Below are positions 1-10,533 of a DNA stretch of 64,000 nt, piece by piece. The first letter of the stretch is position 1; the number at the start of each line of letters is the position of its first letter. The stretch comes from Romanomermis culicivorax (Eukaryota > Nematoda > Enoplea > Mermithida > Mermithidae), in assembly GCA_963922205.1 (NCBI GenBank), contig CAWUHX010000418.1:1-64000 (forward strand), read 5' to 3'. A program made the translations under genes and the position numbers. The notes under the pieces were generated by a model. The model was not told the DNA's origin. It did not search any database and saw nothing but the letters and a program-made list of their open reading frames with translations.

Positions 1-20
1 GTGGTATCAACGCAGAGTAC
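1..20 (+). other. Template-switch (SMART-type) library adapter remnant
   Basis: The first 20 bases equal the 3' part of the widely used SMART/template-switch primer. They do not continue the glycine-rich loop codons expected upstream of the adenosylhomocysteinase reading frame that starts at base 21. The flanking gene keeps its introns, so the molecule was genomic and not cDNA. This is therefore an amplification or ligation artefact at a contig or read end. Confidence 0.87.
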
Positions 21-1280
21 TCGGCGGCCGCCTTGCGAGCTTTCGGTGCTCGTGTTATCGTTACGGAAATCGATCCGATCAACGCTCTACAAGCTGCCAT
101 GGAAGGTGTAGCATGTTTATTGTGGAAAATTTACAATCTCTGAGTTAAGTTTAAACTGGCCATTTTTTAGGATACGAAGTTACAACTATGGAAGAAGCGG
201 CCAGCCGCGCTAGCATTTTCGTCACAACCACCGGTTGTAAAGACGTCATCCGCGGCGAGCACATGATGTTGATGCCCGACGATTCCATCGTGTGCAACGT
301 CGGCCATTTCGATGTCGAAATTGACGTCAAATGGATACACGATAAAGCAGTCAAAACTGAAAATATTAAACCACAAGTGAGGCGTTTTGTTAAATTTCGA
401 TTAAACTTTACACGAGTGACAAAAAATTCGAATTATATATATTTTTGAGCTAGAATTTCAACGCAAGCTTCGATAGTTGATATTTATAGGTTCTTGTGAT
501 GAATCTACTTTCTGTAGGTGTAAATTGTCCAAAATCGAGTTTTTCGTGTTAACAAAGGTCAAATGTTAAATTTTCGGAATAAATCATGTAAACTAAATTT
601 TTGGAGAAAATTTCCACTATTTGAACGGCTACTTGTTTTGAATTGTGACAATTAAAACCTAGTTTGTAAAATTCGAAAATTTACAACAATAAAATTGTTC
701 TCAATGTTCAAATTTATGAGAATAAAATTATTTCTCAGAGGCAGAATATTTGCGCAATGGACAACTTTTTCAAACTACTGATTCAAAATCAAAATTGACG
801 GAGTTACGGTTGGTTTAGTTTTTTGGTCAAATTGTGCATCATATGTGCAAAATTATAAATTCTTATGAAACTCTTACATTTTCGTTTTTCAAGGTCGATC
901 GTTATTTGTTACCTAGCGGTCGACATATTATTCTGCTGGCCCAAGGTCGCCTATGCAATTTGGGTTGCGCCATGGGTCACCCATCGTTCGTCATGTCCAA
1001 CTCGTTCACGAATCAAGTTTTGGCTCAAATAGAACTTTACACCAAAAAAGGTCAATACAAAATTGGCGTCCATTTGCTGCCCAAACACGTAAAAATTTTT
1101 AGCCAGAAAAGTGTCATATGCAAACTTCATCGCAATATTTTTTTCCAGTTGGACGAACAAGTAGCCGCTTTACATTTGGATAAATTGGGCGTCAAATTGA
1201 CGAAATTGTCGCCAGATCAAGCTAAATATATTGGCGTCCCAGTCGAAGGTCCGTTCAAACCAGAAATTTACCGTTATTGA
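21..1280 (+). CDS. ahcy: Adenosylhomocysteinase, C-terminal exons (5' part missing)
   Basis: Hydrolyses S-adenosylhomocysteine to adenosine and homocysteine in the cytosolic methyl cycle, using bound NAD. Four exons are visible: 21-105, 171-376, 894-1088 and 1149-1280, with GT-AG introns of 65, 517 and 60 bp and matching phases. The frame opens inside the NAD-binding Rossmann loop ([19 protein letters not shown]) and passes through [38 protein letters not shown] and [14 protein letters not shown]. It ends in the family's usual terminus, FKPEIYRY, before TGA. About 205 codons are present, roughly half of a typical 430-residue enzyme. The N-terminal substrate domain is cut off by the adapter junction, not by an in-frame lesion. 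The SAAALRAFG loop is as in Caenorhabditis. Identification is secure. Confidence 0.97.
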
Positions 1281-2279
1281 TCAAAATTGTAGCCTGATAT
1301 TGAAAAACGTGGTATAATGGTAAATTTGTTTGCGAAATGTTTTATTGTTGAATTTCTTGTCAGTTTATTAGCCGATCAATTACTGAACTATAATTATACT
1401 CGTTAATGAAGCACGTGTCCGTACCGTAGCGAACCCATAGGAGCTCAATGAACAAATTCAATTAAAGCCTCATTCAGAAGGCGACTCCTAGGGTTTAACC
1501 GGAAATTTGCAGCAAGCAATAATTGATTTTTGTGGCCGATTTCAATCCTAGTAATTGGGAATGAAGTTCGTTAAATAGAACACTTATTTTTCAAGACTGT
1601 CGCCGAGGCATCACAGGGTAATTTTTAGCTCTGCCTAAAGAGATTTTATCTAAATTACTCGAATAATGAATAAAATTCCCGTTTCCCCCAGCAATACAAT
1701 AGTTCCGGTTCCCCAAATGATCAATAAAATAATGTTTTCGATTCCCAAAGGATTAATAAAATTTTATTCCCGATTCATCAAAAACCGTTTATAGTAGTGA
1801 TGCATCCGGTACCTAAAATTGTACAACAATATTAATATAATCATCGAGACTCATAATCGTGACTATATTCAATCAAAAAGTCTGAATCATAAGATAAACT
1901 TTATTGATCAAACTAATGTATTCTAATTTGTAATTGAAATCAAACTATAACGTATTCTAACTTTCTCATTATACGGCGTGAACCGGAAAAAATTTTGGAT
2001 TTTATAAACGCTAGGAAATGAATCTCTTTTTTCAATGCACAAGTTCATATTCAAAACGTTTGAAAAACTCAAACCCAGCGAGAGAAAAAATGGGCGCAAT
2101 ATTTTTTGGGTGCTAATTTCAAAGACTCAAGCGGACACATATTTTTTGGCAGCTCCTGAAATGATTAATAGACTCGACAAGAAAGTGCGGAAACCAACTA
2201 GGCTAGATTATGCCAAGTTTGTAGTAAGGGAAAAATATTTTTTTCGCCTTTTCACCAAAATCATCTCTTGCTCTTAAAG

Positions 2280-2620
2280 CAACCTAAGCTTAAACTTGAA
2301 ACTAAGTGTCAGCCTGAACCAAAGCCCGAGCGTGTACGCCTAAACCCGAGTTTCAGCCTGAGCCTAAACTTAAGCACAGTGCATCTAAATCTTGTCGATT
2401 CCTTTTCTACATCAAATTCCCTGAAAATTTCGTCAGAATTATTTAATTTCCGCCAGCATCGCGTGCCTTGAGGAATCTGTACTGTTCACTGCACAACTGA
2501 GCATTGCCGAGCGAAAGCTGTCATTAAGTTGAGTGGTTGGAAAAAATATAGTTTACTGCTTCCTAACCGTAAGTCTAAGCCTAAACCTTAGTTCAAGACT
2601 ATGCCAGAAAATATGTCAAA
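2280..2620. repeat. Degenerate CCTAAG/TTAGGC-like island
   Basis: Repeated variants of CCTAAG, CCTAAAC and CCTGAG occur here. The end of the block (CCAGAAAATATGTC...) resembles the block at 11925-12010, so this is a dispersed repeat carrying the hexamer and not a pure array. Confidence 0.5.
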
Positions 2621-3603
2621 AAACTGCAAAAATCGATAAATTTTCTTATCGTTTGTACCAGTACAAACGGGTCAAGTACAAAAAAACAATGATTGGAAGC
2701 TAATTTTAAAAATAAAAGCAAACTTTTGAAATTTAAAAATGTTATTTTTTAAAACCAAAAAGTACAGTATTTTTTGTTGTTTACGTATGCAAAAGTGACT
2801 AATCATCTTTTGAATGTCTTCGAATAATTTTAATTTATTACTTTTTGAAAGGTTTTCGATATAAACTCAATCTATAATATCTTTTTGAGTTTCGATGAAA
2901 ATATACAGATTCGTTTTTCAATACTAATGTTATGTGTAGGTGTAGTGTACTATGTTAAGAATAAAAGTACATGTTTACTCTTTATTACATGTTATATAAA
3001 AGTACCGATACCGGCTGGAAAACGGTACCGGAACATCACTTAGTAACGTTACTTTTTTCGGAGTTCACGGCTTCCAAAAATCACATTTACTCTGTTAGCT
3101 ACATGGTTCATTTTTAAAGTGTTTGTAAATATATATCACGAAAAGGCCACATTTCTAATGTAACAGAAAGTTGATTATGTTTGTCCATGAAAAATGTATT
3201 GTTCGACAATAGGAAAATAAATCACTTATGATCAAAAATCATTCGCTTAAAAGGGCGATATCTCAATTTCTGATCCCATCAGAACATAAGCCGCCCCTGA
3301 AAGACCGAATGTGTCATACCTCGAGACTATATAGTCTGTTTTTCTCGAAATGGCAGCATTTTATTTAACCAGTGAGCTATTGCATACATATTTCTATGAT
3401 TTTCTCCGATTCAGGATAGACATCAAGTCAAAAATTGTACCATTAAACCTCTACATGGTCGAACTTGATAAGACTCAATCTTTAACATTTTCGATCTGCA
3501 TTAAATGAGAAACTGATAATTGAAGAAGATTAGAATCACATAAGACAAATCAATAAAAGACTAAGAATCTTTGGTTCCTTGGTATGATTATTAATTTACA
3601 TTA

Positions 3604-3800
3604 GGTTGGCATGCTTATTGAGTCCCGCTCAAAATCTTGCAGGCATGCTTTGTTCGATGTCTGCAAGCCTATGATTTGAAAGCAAGCATGTCTAAGAGCG
3701 GATGATATGAAACCAAGGTAGCTTCCATGATCAAGATCTTATAGGAATGAAAGCACAAGTAAGATCTTATGATATGGATTTAAGCATGAATAAAGATCTT
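3604..3800 (+). repeat. Dispersed repeat, family starting AGGTTGGCATGCTT
   Basis: This block shares its start (AGGTTGGCATGCTT, then TTGAGTC) and an interior rich in AAGCATG and AAGATCTTATGATA with the block at 21985-22240. The two copies are diverged. No coding potential was seen. Confidence 0.6.
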
Positions 3801-4527
3801 TTCCAACGGAACCGAATGCAATCGATATTCGACACTGATTTACCGAACGAAAGGAAAATTTTCGTTCGGTTGGTTCGATTCGGTTCGGTTCTGACTGACT
3901 AATAATTCTTCTCTTGGGCACGTCACTTTGGGCGACGTCAAGTTAAAGAAGAGTTCCTGTGTCGGAGTTTGGACCATGATTCAAGCAAAAGGCATAGTTC
4001 AAAGAAAAAATTATATTCTTTTAGAGCAAAATTTATACATCCAGATAATTCTGGCCCGATGAGGTGAATAACTTTGCTTCCAAAAATGTGTGGGTCAAAG
4101 TTGGAAAAATGCTGGTGTTTCCACAGAAATGACTAAGTTGAGGCCTAGGCACTAGGCGTCTTTATAAAAATTTGGCAGAAAATTTCGATAGAATGAAAAT
4201 TTGCAATTATAAGTAAAGTAGGACAGGATTGCTGCAAAGAAGCGTTTTGTTGTTTACAGTAAAGTTACAGTGCGTGAAATCAGATTCTTACACATGCAGC
4301 TAGAGGAGAATGTTCCTCGGAGTTCGAGGGTTTGACGGGTATGCCAAGAAAACCCGTAAAAAACTTTCGCAGGCATGTTTTCCGTACAAATTGCACAGTA
4401 TAAGTTCATGTAGTTGGAGTGAGCATTTACATGAATAGTTTGCAAGTGTTTGCTCTGGTTTATTAGAAAGAGCACAAGTAGGGAATTACTGTAGATTTCT
4501 GATGAAATCCAACAAAGCTTTGCAGAC

Positions 4528-4666
4528 CACTGTTTTTTTCCACATTTGCACAATAATGTGGAAAAAAAATCTGGAATGTGGAAAAAATTTTTGAGGTCTT
4601 TCTACAGATGTGGAAGGAAAATTTGGGGTTTTCATATTGAAAAGATGCATTTTAGGAGGTCCAAAT
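4528..4666. mobile_element. Truncated fragment of the CACTG-terminus hAT-like family
   Basis: The block begins CACTGTTTTTTTCCACA and ends in the family's interior (AAAAGATGCATTTTAG), where it is cut by the start of a CATACCTGTA element at 4667. Confidence 0.55.
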
Positions 4667-4685
4667 CATACCTGTAAGACCTCCG

Positions 4686-4892
4686 CATACCTGTAAGACC
4701 TCCGACCAGTTGGGGGGGGAGTAAATCCGAAATTTTGGGGGAGGGTTGGAAAAAGTCGAAATTTTTCCAAAAAAAGGCCAAAAAACATACACTTTTTGGC
4801 AAATTTTTTCAATTTTTTCCCAACTGGGGGGGAAATCATTTTGGGTACTGGGTTGGCCAAGTGGGGGGTCCCCCCCCCCAAGTACAGGTATG
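4686..4892 (+). mobile_element. MITE-1 copy (CATACCTGTA...TACAGGTATG)
   Basis: A roughly 200-bp non-coding element with 10-bp terminal inverted repeats CATACCTGTA/TACAGGTATG. It has long G runs after GACCAGTTG and GGCCAAGTTG and C runs before the right end. A second start motif at 4667 shows an overlapping copy. Complete copies elsewhere in the window show 8-bp target duplications, which fits the hAT superfamily. Confidence 0.75.
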
Positions 4893-6020
4893 GACCTCCG
4901 ACCAGTTGGGGGGGGGGTAGAAACACTGTTTTTTTCCCCCGGGCCTTTTCCCCAAATGGGGAAAGAGGTCAAAAATTTTTTCCCCATTTTCCCGGAGTCG
5001 TTTTTTTTCGCTTAAAAATGCTCACAGACGCTTTATTTAGGTGTTCTTGAGCCTTTTCAAGCCTCCTTGTGTTTTTCAACCCGTTAATTCATTAAAATTG
5101 AGGAAAAAATTGAAATTTTCGAGTTGAAAGTTTAATCTACAAGCATTGGAACAAATTTTCAAGCAAACTATCCAAAAGCATAATGACTTTGAGAATTTCA
5201 TGAGTTAAATCGATGGTTAAGTTCTCTATGATGACAATTTTTTGGGTATTGATATTCTGCGACACTGGAAAATCAATTTTCCGAACATTTATTTCAAGAA
5301 TTAGAATTGAATTTTGTGTTCAAAAGTCGTAATTTCTAGAATTTCACTTGGAAAAATTTTAAAACCAGTATAATTTATTTGTAAACTCTGATACTTGGTC
5401 GAAAATATATGAGTAAGCAGAGTATAAATTTCCGAAAGATATTTCCATGATGCATTTGAATTGATTTTACGTTAGAAAAGAAATAATTGCATCAAAAAGC
5501 TTAGAGACTTGACGTATTGATCTTTCTCAAAAGGAAAAAATGCGAATCTTCATTAAATATCATGATAAAATATTGAAGATTACCAATGAAAACATGAGAT
5601 AATACGTTCAAGATGATGAAAACTATTATAGATTATATGATAAATGAAGGTAGACATGCTAAAAGCCGCGCCAGGGGTTAGTAATGCATAATAATGATTA
5701 TTAAAGTTATAATCGGCGCGAAGCGCCGGAAAATTTTGAGATTATGACCTTCTAAAATGCATCAAAATGCATCTTTTCTGTATCCGATCCCCAAAATTTT
5801 CTTCCCCAAATGGGGAAAGAGCCCAAAAATTTCTTCCCTTTTCCGAATTTTTTTCCCCAAAAAGCACGATTTGGGGAAAAAAACAGTGGGTAGAAAAAAG
5901 TCGAAATTTTTCCCAAAAAGGGCCAAAAAACAGACACTTTTTTGAAAATTTTTTTAATTTTTTCCAAACTGGGGGGGAATGATTTTGGGTACAGGATTGG
6001 ACAAGTTGGGGGGGTCCCCC
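4893..6020 (+). mobile_element. MITE-1 copy split by a hAT-like insertion
   Basis: The left piece (4893-4923) and right piece (5889-6020) are the two halves of one MITE-1. They are separated by the element at 4924-5888, which is flanked by GGTAGAAA on both sides. The outer ends have been lost where neighbouring copies abut. Confidence 0.75.
4924..5888 (+). mobile_element. hAT-like non-autonomous element, family 2, copy 1
   Basis: 965 bp, starting CACTGTTTTTTTCCCC and ending GGGGAAAAAAACAGTG. It is flanked by the exact 8-bp duplication GGTAGAAA at 4916-4923 and 5889-5896, inside a MITE-1 sequence. The interior carries the hairpin GGCGCGAAGCGCC near 5712-5728. No transposase frame is present, so it depends on an enzyme encoded elsewhere. 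The 8-bp duplication and CA-start termini point to the hAT superfamily. Confidence 0.85.
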
Positions 6021-7201
6021 CATACCTGTAAGACCTCCGACCATTAGGGGGGGGGTAGAAAAAGTCGAAATTTTCCCAAAAAACATACACTTTTTGGCAA
6101 ATTTTTTTAATTTTTTCCCAACTAGGGGGGGGGGGAATAAATGATTTTGGGTACTGGGTTGGCCAAGTTGGGGGGGTCCCTCCCCCCCACTGTTTTTTTT
6201 TCCCCCGGGCCTTTTCCCCAAATGGGGAAAGGGATCAAAATTTTTTTCCCCATTTTCACGAAGTCGTTTTTTTCGCTTAAAAATGCTCACAGACGCTTTA
6301 TTTAGGTGTTTTTGAGCCTTTTCAAGCCTGCTGGTATTTTTAGACCCGTTAATTCATTAAAATTGAGGAAAAAATTGAAATTTTTGAGTTCAGAGTTTAA
6401 TCTACAAGCATTGGAACAAACTTTCAAGCAAACTATCCAAGAGCATAATGACTTTGAATTACATGAAAAATCGAAGGTTAAGTCTTCTATGATGACAAGT
6501 GGGAACTTAAAAGGGATGTTAATCAAATTTTTTGGGTATTGATATTCTGCGACGCTGGAAAATCAATTTTCCGAACGTTTATTTCAAGAATTAGATTTGA
6601 ATTTTGTGTTTAAAAGTCGTAATTTCTAGAATTTCACTTGAAAAATTTTAAAACCAGTATAATTTATTTGTAAACTCTCATGCTTGGTCGAAAATATATG
6701 AGTAAGCAGAGTATAAATTTCCGAAAGATATTTCCATGATGCATTTGAATTGATTTTACGTTAGAAAAGAAATAATTGCATCAAAAAGCTTAGAGACTTG
6801 ACGTATTGATCTTTCTCAAAAGGAAAAAATGCGAATCTTCATTAAATATCATGATAAAATATTGAAGATTACCAGTGAAAACATGAGATAATACGTTCAA
6901 GATGATGAAAACTATTATAGATTATATGATAAATGAAGGTAGACATGCTAAAAGCCGCGCCAGGGGTTAGTAATGCATAATAATGATCATTAAAGTTATA
7001 ATCGGCGCGAAGCGCCGGAAAATTTTGAGATTATGACCTTCTAAAATGCACCAAAATGCATCTTTTCTGTATCCGATCCCCAAAATTTTCTTCCCCAAAT
7101 GGGGAAAGAGCCCAAAAATTTTTTCCCTTTTCCGAATTTTTTTTCCCCAAAAAGCACGATTTGGGGAAAAAAACAGTGCCCCCCCCCCTAGTACAGGTAT
7201 G
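6021..7201 (+). mobile_element. MITE-1 copy split by a second hAT-like insertion
   Basis: It starts CATACCTGTA at 6021 and ends TACAGGTATG at 7201. The family-2 element at 6188-7178 is inserted in its C-run. Confidence 0.75.
6188..7178 (+). mobile_element. hAT-like non-autonomous element, family 2, copy 2
   Basis: Same termini and interior as the 4924-5888 copy, very similar over its length. The flanks are CTCCCCCC and CCCCCCCC, an 8-bp duplication with one mismatch in the C-run of a MITE-1. This explains what first looks like a 1.3-kb tandem duplication at 4.9-7.2 kb. Confidence 0.8.
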
Positions 7202-7213
7202 GCCCCCCCAACC

Positions 7214-7423
7214 CATACCTGTAAGACCTCCGACCAGTTGGGGGGGTAAATCCGAAATTTAGGGGGGGGGGTAGGAAAAAAGCCGAAATTTTTCCCAAAA
7301 AAGGCCAATAAACATACACTTTTTGGCAAATTTTTTTAATTTTTTCCCAGCTGGGGGGGGGGGTAAATTATTTTGGGTACTGGGTTGGCCAAGTTGGGGG
7401 GTCCCCCCCCAAGTACAGGTATG
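7214..7423 (+). mobile_element. MITE-1 copy
   Basis: CATACCTGTA start and TACAGGTATG end. The C-run, G-run and AATTTTTTCCC core are shared with the other copies. A partial start of another copy follows at 7436. Confidence 0.75.
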
Positions 7424-7479
7424 CTCCCCCCAACCCATACCTGTAAGACCTCCGACCAGTTGGGGGGCATATACATGTA

Positions 7480-7640
7480 ATTGGGGGGGGAAGTGCTATG
7501 GGAACCCCCCCCCCCCCCCAGAAATCGTCGACCATATGGCTAGCCATTGGGCGACCCCCCCCCCCCCCCAGGATTTTCCGGTACTGTTCTATTATACCCC
7601 CCGCACCAATTTATACTACTGCAATTAATTGGACTTTTTC
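7480..7640. repeat. Repeat with ATGGCTAGCCAT palindrome and long C runs
   Basis: Related blocks lie at 8120-8320, 20570-20820 and 49930-50000. They share the ATGGCTAGCCAT palindrome next to CATATGG and a tail of AAAAATGTCAATTTT motifs. The homopolymer C runs may be misassembled. Confidence 0.45.
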
Positions 7641-7689
7641 TAGTGTTTTAACACTTGAGAAAGCTAACCAGCACATTTTCAAAGCGCGG

Positions 7690-7800
7690 AATAGCCCCTA
7701 CAGAAAAATCCTACCGACATCAAGAATCGAACCTGGTCCATCAGCCTATGGACTTGATGCGTGTACCACTACAGAATTTCCTCAGAAAGTATCAACACTA
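7690..7800 (-). other. tRNA-like sequence (possible SINE head or pseudo-tRNA)
   Basis: Read on the minus strand there is an A-box-like TAGTGGTACACG, a hairpin with stem GTCCA/TGGAC in the anticodon-arm position, and a B-box-like GGTTCGATTCT with a four-pair T stem. No 7-bp acceptor stem closes it, so it is not a functional tRNA by eye. A tRNA-derived SINE remnant is the best guess. Confidence 0.35.
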
Positions 7801-7859
7801 CATTCCTTCAAGTAAGACCCTTGATAATATTTGAACTAACAACTTCATTTGGAAGAGCC

Positions 7860-7920
7860 TCAACAGCGCTGCGCCCTACAGGCGCAGCTGCTGTACCCTA
7901 AGCCTAAGCCTAAGGAAAAT
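7860..7920. repeat. GCGCTGCGCCC palindrome with three CCTAAG units
   Basis: GC-rich palindromic GCAGCGCTGCGCCCT is followed by CCTAAGCCTAAGCCTAAGG. The same pairing occurs at 11720-11785, so the hexamers travel with this GC-rich repeat. Confidence 0.5.
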
Positions 7921-8358
7921 TTCGAAGGAAAAATAAATTATTAAAATACTAAACTCAAATTAAATTATTAAATTTATTATTAAAATACTAAACTGAAATT
8001 AAATTTCCAAATTCGTTGACTTTCGACAATAAAGGGTAATATTTCCAACTTGGACAGAAAATTCCCATAGGTGGCGGTAATATAATACACAAAAAAGCTG
8101 AAAAAGTAAAAAAATTAAAAAAAATATGTGCGGGGGGGTATAACAGAAAAGTACCGATTTTCCAATCCTATGGCTAGCCATATGGTAGCCCTAGGGACCC
8201 CCATAGTTTTTAGTCGGAAAAAGAATGAAAAATGTCATTTTTTCCATGAAAAATGTCAATTTTTGAACAAAAAATGGTCAAAAACGTCAATTTTCTCGGC
8301 GCTTCGCGCCGTAAGTACATATTTTATCATTTTTTTAGACAAAATTACTACTTTTTAA

Positions 8359-8561
8359 CATACCTGTAAGGCCTCCGACCAGTTGGGGGGGGGTAGGAAA
8401 AAGTCGAAATTTTTCCCCAAAAAGGCCAAAAAACATACACTTTTTGGCAAATTTTTTCAATTTTTTCCCAACTTTTGGGGGGGGAAATGATTTTGGGTAC
8501 AGGGTTGGCCGAGGTGGGGGGGGGAGTGCCCATCCCCAACCCCCGCCCAAGTACAGGTATG
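8359..8561 (+). mobile_element. Complete MITE-1 with 8-bp target duplication
   Basis: 203 bp from CATACCTG to TACAGGTATG. It is flanked by the exact duplication CTTTTTAA at 8351-8358 and 8562-8569. One of the two clean copies that define the ends and target-site length of this family. Confidence 0.88.
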
Positions 8562-8699
8562 CTTTTTAAACCGTTTTTCGGACATTTTTCATGGAAAAAA
8601 TCGAAATTTTTTTTCCTTCAGGGACCCCTTTCCCCCAAAATTTTGGGAATTACTGACCCCCGGCCCCAAAAAGTGCTCCAACCCCCCCGCCCCAGACCT

Positions 8700-8920
8700 C
8701 GGAGCTCCGTTACATGTCTGGGGGGGGGTAAATCCGAAATTTTGGGGGGGGGGGTAGGAAAAAGTCGAAATTTTTCCCAAAAAATGCCAAAAAAACATGC
8801 ACTTTTTGAAAATTTTTTAATTTTTTCCAAACTGGGGGGGGGGGTTGGGGGGGAAATGATTTTGGGTACAGGGTTGGCCAAGTTGGGGCCCCCCAACCCC
8901 CCCCCCCCCAAGTACAGGTA
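8700..8920 (+). mobile_element. MITE-1 copy, right end interrupted by a TA insertion
   Basis: The MITE-1 core and the end CCCCAAGTACAGGTA are present. At the terminal TA the sequence switches to the Tc1/mariner-like foldback element and resumes with TATG at 10498. The left end is degraded. Confidence 0.65.
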
Positions 8921-10497
8921 CAATACGGGACAAATTCGTTGCAGCACCAGTAATCTTTTGGTGAATGTCTTGGCGATATACTGGGTCTTTACTGGTAGAA
9001 ATTTCGAGATGAAATAGTGGATTACTGGTGCTTTACTGGTTGATAAGTTTGGCGGCCATGACGCATTACTGGTGGATTACTGGTAACATACTTCAATAAA
9101 ATACGTACGCATACTATTTATATGCAATTAATCAATACAATGTCAGTAGTTTTGACCTCCTCAATCCGCTTTATGTTTTTCTCCATCACAAAAACACAGG
9201 CGTCCGCCATCCTCATGAATATAAATGAAGCAAAAAGGAGAAATGGCGTTTTATTGTGGGCGTTCTGCCACATAGCATTAAAGCTACTGTACAATTTTAG
9301 TGAAATTAAATTGACACTGCATGCATCAATGTAGTGTTTTCATCTATGTCTTGATTTATCCACCACTCATTTATTTGTATTTATCCGTTTTTATTTCGAA
9401 TTGGTAACTTTTCCAAAAGCAATCAAAATGTACATTTTTAATTCTACTATTACCGTATTACTTGAACTGACTTGTTTACACTTTACACGAAAAATAAGTG
9501 ACAGAAAACTTCCACAAACAAAGACTGTATCAGTCTCAGTTGATGAAATGTGCTTCTGGCCAAATCGAGACACACATCAGAAATTTAATACCCGCTATTG
9601 TTTATACACATGAACATGATAGAACATCAACTTTTAAGTATATTTATTTGGAAAATTCGGGTTGAAAACTAGAAAGAATTATGATTTTTCTACATTTAAA
9701 AATAGATCACATCTCAGTATGCTTCAAGCTTTAATGCACATCTATAATCGTCTTTTTGATGAAAGCTAAAAATAGCTTTCACCATGGTTCTCAAAAGGAA
9801 CCATAAGCATAACGAACTAGAAGATATTGTGTTAAAAAACTCTTCACATGGACTGTCATTTGCCTGAACACAGCCTGCTCAATGTTCATCTTTCCCAAGT
9901 AGGAAACCGAAAAGAATTTAAAAAGAAAACAAAAGTCACACAAAAACTGCACAAATTCCTTCTATCTGAAAATTGATGGTCATAATCTTTCCGATTTGAT
10001 GACATTATAGTATGCATCTTGAAACGCGTCTAAACTAAAACCTACAAAGCAAGTATCAGTTCATATTTAACTAGAAGTATTAAGTAGCTGAAATGCTCAG
10101 TGGCTGAAACGGTCACAATAAAAGCCCATTCCTCCTTTCTGGTCTTTTTTCGTACAACTTTTAGGCCAGAAAACAACTGAATGCTTTTCGAGTCATTAAT
10201 ATTCATGAGGATGGCGGACGTCCGTTTTTTTTGTTAAGGAGAAAAACGCAAAGCAGATTGAAGGCTAAAACTACGGACATTGTATTGATTACTTGCGTAT
10301 AAATAGTATGCGTGTATTTTATTGAAGTATGTTACCAGTAATCCACCAGTAATGCGTCATGGCCGCCAAACTTATCAACTAGTAAAGCACCAGTAATCCA
10401 CTATTTCATCTCGAAGTTTCTACCAGTAAAGACACAGTATATCGCTAAGACATTCACCAAAAGATTACTGGTGCTGCAACGAATTTGTCCCGTACTG
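8921..10497. mobile_element. Tc1/mariner-like foldback element with about 306-bp inverted repeats
   Basis: 1577 bp. Left arm 8921-9226 and right arm about 10192-10497 are inverted copies, beginning CAATACGGGACAAATTCG and CAGTACGGGACAAATTCG. Both ends abut TA (8919-8920 and 10498-10499), the target duplication of Tc1/mariner elements. The arms contain repeated TTACTGGT motifs. The roughly 960-bp core has no transposase-like frame, so the element is non-autonomous. Confidence 0.85.
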
Positions 10498-10533
10498 TAT
10501 GCCCCAAACCCCCCCCCCCCAAGTACAGGTATG

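Larger units (their letters stand above)
1281..4527. other. Gene-free AT-rich stretch downstream of adenosylhomocysteinase
   Basis: I see no exon chain on either strand. The stretch holds a degenerate CCTAAG-type island (2280-2620), a copy of a dispersed repeat (3604-3800), an imperfect palindrome around GAACGAAA/TTTCGTTC (3843-3873) and several AATAAA motifs (from about 1668) that could serve the upstream gene. Short open frames here lack splice context and protein-like composition. Confidence 0.5.

Noticed and set aside
4652-5050. Several overlapping open frames on both strands in the G/C-run region
   Set aside because: They are low-complexity translations (runs of Gly, Pro, Phe, Lys) of MITE-1 and family-2 DNA, repeated at every copy, without splice or start context.
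4900-7200. Segmental tandem duplication
   Set aside because: Element boundaries and separate 8-bp target duplications explain the similarity as two insertions.
5742-7629. Open frames of 60-180 codons repeated in the family-2 copies
   Set aside because: Same low-complexity origin. The frames differ between copies through run-length changes and show no transposase motif.
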